A program made the position numbers and the translations under genes. A stretch of 6,872 bases of DNA from Gammaproteobacteria bacterium CG22_combo_CG10-13_8_21_14_all_40_8 (GTDB lineage Bacteria; Pseudomonadota; Gammaproteobacteria; Enterobacterales; GCA-002770795). This document shows positions 4,391 through 6,872 of this stretch, in pieces (positions within the stretch are counted from its first letter, which is position 1; each line of letters starts with the position of its first letter). The notes beneath the pieces are model-generated. The model was given only the letters and a program-made list of their open reading frames with translations, searched no databases and was not told where the DNA came from. The stretch spans positions 32,517 to 39,388 of the forward strand of contig PCTP01000102.1 in the NCBI GenBank assembly GCA_002770795.1, written 5' to 3'.

Positions 4391-5890
4391 TTAGAGTGAT
4401 TGCATTGAAAGGTATTTCAACGCTGCGCTCAAATAGCTGTCGATACCTTGTGCTAAAGCAACTGCAGATGTTTTGATGGGGATATCTGGCATAATCTGAT
4501 GAGATTTATCCGCTTGAATAATTTTAGCAACAGGTATCATGAGTTGTAAGTGAGTGTTGGGTAAGGTGACTGTTATAGGATAACCATACTGAATACCACC
4601 TAAACTACCTGGTTGCTCTCCTATCAACAGACCTCGATGTCGCGTTTGAATTTCATTCACAAAAAATGCACATCCTGAAAAGCAATAGCCATTCGTGAGA
4701 ACCAGTATTTTCCCACTAAATTGAGTTTCTTCTCGAGCTAAGGGCTCAGGATCAATGTGTTGAGTGATCAGATCTCCATTATCTGCAAATAATAATTGCC
4801 AATTCCAACCATTCAGATATTCAATAGGTAACCAGCTGAGGGGTTTTCCAAACTTCTGTTTCTTTAATTGCTTGAGGCGTTTGGCATTATAATGTCGGAA
4901 AGTATCGCTATTTTTGAGTTGAATATTTTTGGCCCAATGAATAGGTTCGGCTTCTAAATGAGACAATAAATGAAGAACGTTATCCCCTATGCCACCACCG
5001 TTATAGCGTAGATCTAAAATAAGATTGTTCACTTGCTGCTGATTCAGCTCTTCAAAGAAGTTATCAAGTTGCTGATCAAACAGATCAGCCTTGGTTTCAA
5101 AATGATGAATTTTTAAAAGCCTTGTCTCTGAGTTAATCATTCGCACCTCCAGGTTTGCAGAAGCTTTTATGGGAGAGGTGTTAGTTGCATACAAGTGTTG
5201 AGTTGTAGGTAATGTGGTCTGAGTATGTAGGTAGCCTAAAGACCAATCGATGAGATAGGGTTCTTGAAAGCCAAGTTCTGTGGATAATAAGGTTGCGAAT
5301 GAAAACTCAGCTTGTCGTTTTGCACCTGTTATGGTTTCAGCCGCAATAAACTTCATCATCGATGTAAGGATTTGCTGAATATCAACATGGTTGATGCTGT
5401 AAATCTCTGCCCCAGATGGAATCAATCTTTTGTTTGAGAAATCTTGTTCGATATAGACGTGGTCATCTTCTAGCCTTAATTGCAACGGAAAATGAGGTTT
5501 ATTCTGGCCATCCTGTTTTCGTAATGATTGAGGATAAATAAGGCGTGTATGAGTTTCTTTTAAACTGGCCACTAACGGGGCTAGACGTCGATAAAAATCG
5601 AGTCTTGATTGTAGCCAAAAGGTATTTTTTTCAATATTAGCCAGTTCAGATTCGAATTGCGCCTGGCTGAGCGTTTTCCAGGGATCTATGCCTACATTGC
5701 TCAAACTGGATAATAAAAATTGCTCATCTTGTTTTAAGTCTTCAGGGGTAAAATATTGAATGCTTTGTTGTTGATGCAGGCTGTTTGAATGGTATTGGGA
5801 AGTCAGTAGCTGGCAGCTACTCAAGCAAAAAGTTAAAAATAAAGCCAAGCAGAGGTTGAATAGATTTTTAAAGAAACACCAATGCTTCAT
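4391..5890 (-). CDS. S41-family (tricorn-like) peptidase lipoprotein
   Basis: A 499-residue envelope serine peptidase of family S41, of the tricorn/IRBP-like branch and not the CtpA/Prc branch. The N-terminus has a hydrophobic signal and a lipobox LSSC with lipid-accepting Cys26. A helical domain (about 45-120) ends in LKETHTRL, where His114 matches the D-x-H-T motif supplying the catalytic His. A divergent PDZ-like region lies at about 134-185. The core peptidase domain (about 250-475) carries DLRYNGGG (293-300), the NGYCFSGC segment (400-407) with predicted nucleophile Ser405, IGEQPGS (423-429), and QIMPDIPI (465-472). The Lys of Prc-type enzymes is absent, as is normal for GEPTGG-type members, so it is probably active. 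Substrate is unknown. There is no good Shine-Dalgarno before ATG 5890-5888, but the signal peptide begins there and no other Met is near. The gene appears monocistronic, 163 nt downstream of pnp. Confidence 0.85.
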   Translation of the reverse strand: MKHWCFFKNLFNLCLALFLTFCLSSCQLLTSQYHSNSLHQQQSIQYFTPEDLKQDEQFLLSSLSNVGIDPWKTLSQAQFESELANIEKNTFWLQSRLDFYRRLAPLVASLKETHTRLIYPQSLRKQDGQNKPHFPLQLRLEDDHVYIEQDFSNKRLIPSGAEIYSINHVDIQQILTSMMKFIAAETITGAKRQAEFSFATLLSTELGFQEPYLIDWSLGYLHTQTTLPTTQHLYATNTSPIKASANLEVRMINSETRLLKIHHFETKADLFDQQLDNFFEELNQQQVNNLILDLRYNGGGIGDNVLHLLSHLEAEPIHWAKNIQLKNSDTFRHYNAKRLKQLKKQKFGKPLSWLPIEYLNGWNWQLLFADNGDLITQHIDPEPLAREETQFSGKILVLTNGYCFSGCAFFVNEIQTRHRGLLIGEQPGSLGGIQYGYPITVTLPNTHLQLMIPVAKIIQADKSHQIMPDIPIKTSAVALAQGIDSYLSAALKYLSMQSL

Positions 5891-5924
5891 GGTTTTTAAA
5901 AATATTAGTGACTAGAGTGACAAT

Positions 5925-5933
5925 AATATAACA
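5925..5933 (-). promoter_or_regulatory. Candidate extended -10 promoter for the S41 peptidase gene
   Basis: On the minus strand TGT precedes TATATT (five of six matches to TATAAT). No clear -35 is present. Transcription would start near 5918, leaving a leader of about 28 nt. The hexamer GTCACT occurs three times around it (plus-strand AGTGAC at 5907-5912, 5916-5921 and 5935-5940), flanking the -10. Confidence 0.35.
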
Positions 5934-5967
5934 CAGTGACATGGTATCGAATAGAGCGAATGAAGTG

Positions 5968-6000
5968 ATGTGGAGAAACATAAGATTTATTTCTCCGCAT
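5968..6000. repeat. 11-bp hairpin downstream of pnp
   Basis: ATGTGGAGAAA (5968-5978) and TTTCTCCGCAT (5990-6000) pair along 11 positions with one T-G wobble (a C-A mismatch on the minus strand) and an 11-nt loop. It lies 54 nt beyond the pnp stop codon and upstream of the S41 promoter. No U-tract follows in the minus direction. It may mark the 3' end of the pnp mRNA. Confidence 0.45.
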
Positions 6001-6019
6001 CTGTTTTGCATAGAAGTCA

Positions 6020-6041
6020 GTTAGCTCAGAAGAGAGCTAAC
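6020..6041. repeat. 8-bp hairpin just after pnp
   Basis: GTTAGCTC (6020-6027) and GAGCTAAC (6034-6041) form a perfect 8-bp stem with a 6-nt loop, 12 nt after the pnp stop codon. It is GC-moderate and well placed for a transcript end, but the minus-strand sequence that follows (TGACTTCTATG) is not a U-run. It may act with the next hairpin to protect the mRNA end. Confidence 0.5.
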
Positions 6042-6053
6042 CAGCTGATTGCT

Positions 6054-6872
6054 CTAGTTTGCTTGTTCTTGTTGAGATGGTGCTGCTTCAGCACTGGTGG
6101 TAAGCGTCACATCTTTCATGCTCAAACGGACTCTGCCCTGACGGTCAATTTCAATTAACTTAACAGTCACCTCTTGACCTTCTTTGAGATAATCAGATAC
6201 TTTTTCAACACGTTCTTCAGCGATTTGAGAGATGTGTACTAAACCGTCTTTTCCTGGAGCGATAGTGACAAAGGCGCCAAAATCAACGATTCGTGCCACT
6301 TTACCTGTGTAAATCTGTCCAGGTTCTAAATCACGAGTGATAGCTTCAATTCTAGCCACTGCTGCTGCTGCTGCTGCTGAATCTACCGCGCCAACTTTAA
6401 TGGTTCCATCATCATCAATATCAATGCTTGCACCCGTTTCTTCGGTAATAGAGCGAATGGTCGCCCCACCTTTACCAATGACGTCACGGATTTTTTCGGG
6501 GTTAATTTTAATGGTGGTGATTCTTGGTGCGTGTTCGGAGACATCATCTCGATGAGTACTGATGGCTTGGTTCATCACATTCAATATATGTAAACGAGCA
6601 CCTTCGGCTTGTGCCAATGCCTGTTCCATGATTTGTTGAGTAATTCCGTCGATTTTAATATCCATTTGTAAAGCGGTAACACCTTGTTCTGTTCCAGCGA
6701 CTTTGAAATCCATATCACCAAGATGATCTTCGTCACCTAGAATATCAGATAATACGACATGACGGTCTCCCTCTTTGATAAGACCCATTGCAATGCCAGC
6801 AACTGGTGCTTTAAGCGGTACACCAGCATCCATTAGAGCTAAGGATGAACCACAAACACTGGCCATAGAACT
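6054..6872 (-). CDS. pnp: Polyribonucleotide nucleotidyltransferase (PNPase), C-terminal part
   Basis: The frame is open to the right edge and encodes the last 272 residues of PNPase, a trimeric 3'-5' phosphorolytic exoribonuclease that degrades mRNA and sRNA in the degradosome. The full protein is about 700 residues; the first RNase PH-like domain lies outside. With numbering from the Met at 6866, the fragment starts at the active-site Ser pair just before MASVCGSS, then has GDEDHLGDMDFK (44-55), holding counterparts of E. coli Asp486, Asp492 and Lys494. The KH domain spans about 114-176 with GKGG at 131-134, and the S1 domain about 183-252 with VDFGAFV (194-200) and HISQIA (211-216). A short Gln/Ala tail ends the protein. 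All residues I can check are intact. The KH domain carries a six-Ala run encoded by a tandem repeat. Usually rpsO precedes pnp; here that would be beyond the window. Confidence 0.97.
   Translation of the reverse strand, partial: SSMASVCGSSLALMDAGVPLKAPVAGIAMGLIKEGDRHVVLSDILGDEDHLGDMDFKVAGTEQGVTALQMDIKIDGITQQIMEQALAQAEGARLHILNVMNQAISTHRDDVSEHAPRITTIKINPEKIRDVIGKGGATIRSITEETGASIDIDDDGTIKVGAVDSAAAAAAVARIEAITRDLEPGQIYTGKVARIVDFGAFVTIAPGKDGLVHISQIAEERVEKVSDYLKEGQEVTVKLIEIDRQGRVRLSMKDVTLTTSAEAAPSQQEQAN
6360..6377. repeat. Six-copy trinucleotide repeat inside pnp
   Basis: TGC is repeated six times on the plus strand, read as six GCA Ala codons in pnp (residues 164-169 of the fragment). It falls in the last helix of the KH domain, where the E. 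coli protein has a mixed charged sequence. All six codons are identical, which suggests expansion by slippage. Confidence 0.9.

Noticed and set aside
5970..6158. Plus-strand open frame across the pnp 3' end
   Set aside because: Overlaps hairpins and the pnp tail in antisense; no protein features.
6337..6555. Plus-strand Ala-rich open frame within pnp
   Set aside because: Created by the antisense of the KH domain and the trinucleotide repeat.
1..6872. Undescribed multi-gene system, mobile element, CRISPR or phage cassette
   Set aside because: Every gene belongs to a recognisable family with normal length and no shared operon; no transposase, integrase, direct repeats of arrays or tRNA-associated attachment sites are visible.

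Overview
The window looks like an ordinary chromosomal segment of an AT-rich gammaproteobacterium, most likely a marine or Oceanospirillales-type lineage. The evidence is a CsrD-type degenerate GGDEF-EAL protein, an OmpC-like porin with a C-terminal Phe, a gammaproteobacterial PNPase C-terminus, HemJ in place of HemG, and a PyrB N-terminus of the marine gammaproteobacterial type. The genus assignment is inference. I see no mobile elements, tRNA, rRNA, CRISPR array or cassette-like defence locus.

Layout from left to right. Positions 1-83 (-) hold the first codons of a probable aspartate carbamoyltransferase (pyrB), with a leader of about 130 nt containing an 11-bp inverted repeat. Positions 272-703 (-) encode hemJ, a membrane protoporphyrinogen oxidase. 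Positions 877-2463 (+), divergent from hemJ, encode a compact CsrD/MshH-like protein without the usual periplasmic domain. It converges on a porin gene at 2547-3506 (-), and the two share a strong bidirectional terminator at 2483-2518. The porin has a promoter with a perfect -10 and an upstream element with the geometry of a Pho box. Divergent from it is a secreted YceI-like protein at 3753-4319 (+). This converges, across a 30-nt palindrome, on an S41 tricorn-like peptidase lipoprotein at 4391-5890 (-). The right edge, 6054-6872 (-), holds the last 272 codons of pnp.

Most genes look like independent transcription units: there are two divergent and two convergent pairs, and no tight operon. 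Functions are housekeeping (pyrimidine synthesis, haem synthesis, RNA turnover) plus the envelope (porin, YceI, lipoprotein peptidase). One thematic link is RNA decay: CsrD in E. coli promotes RNase E-dependent turnover of Csr sRNAs, and PNPase is a degradosome exonuclease. The most interesting signals are regulatory: the porin promoter, the pyrB leader, a perfect palindrome in the csrD leader, and hairpins in the gene-poor gaps. I do not find a convincing undescribed multi-gene system.
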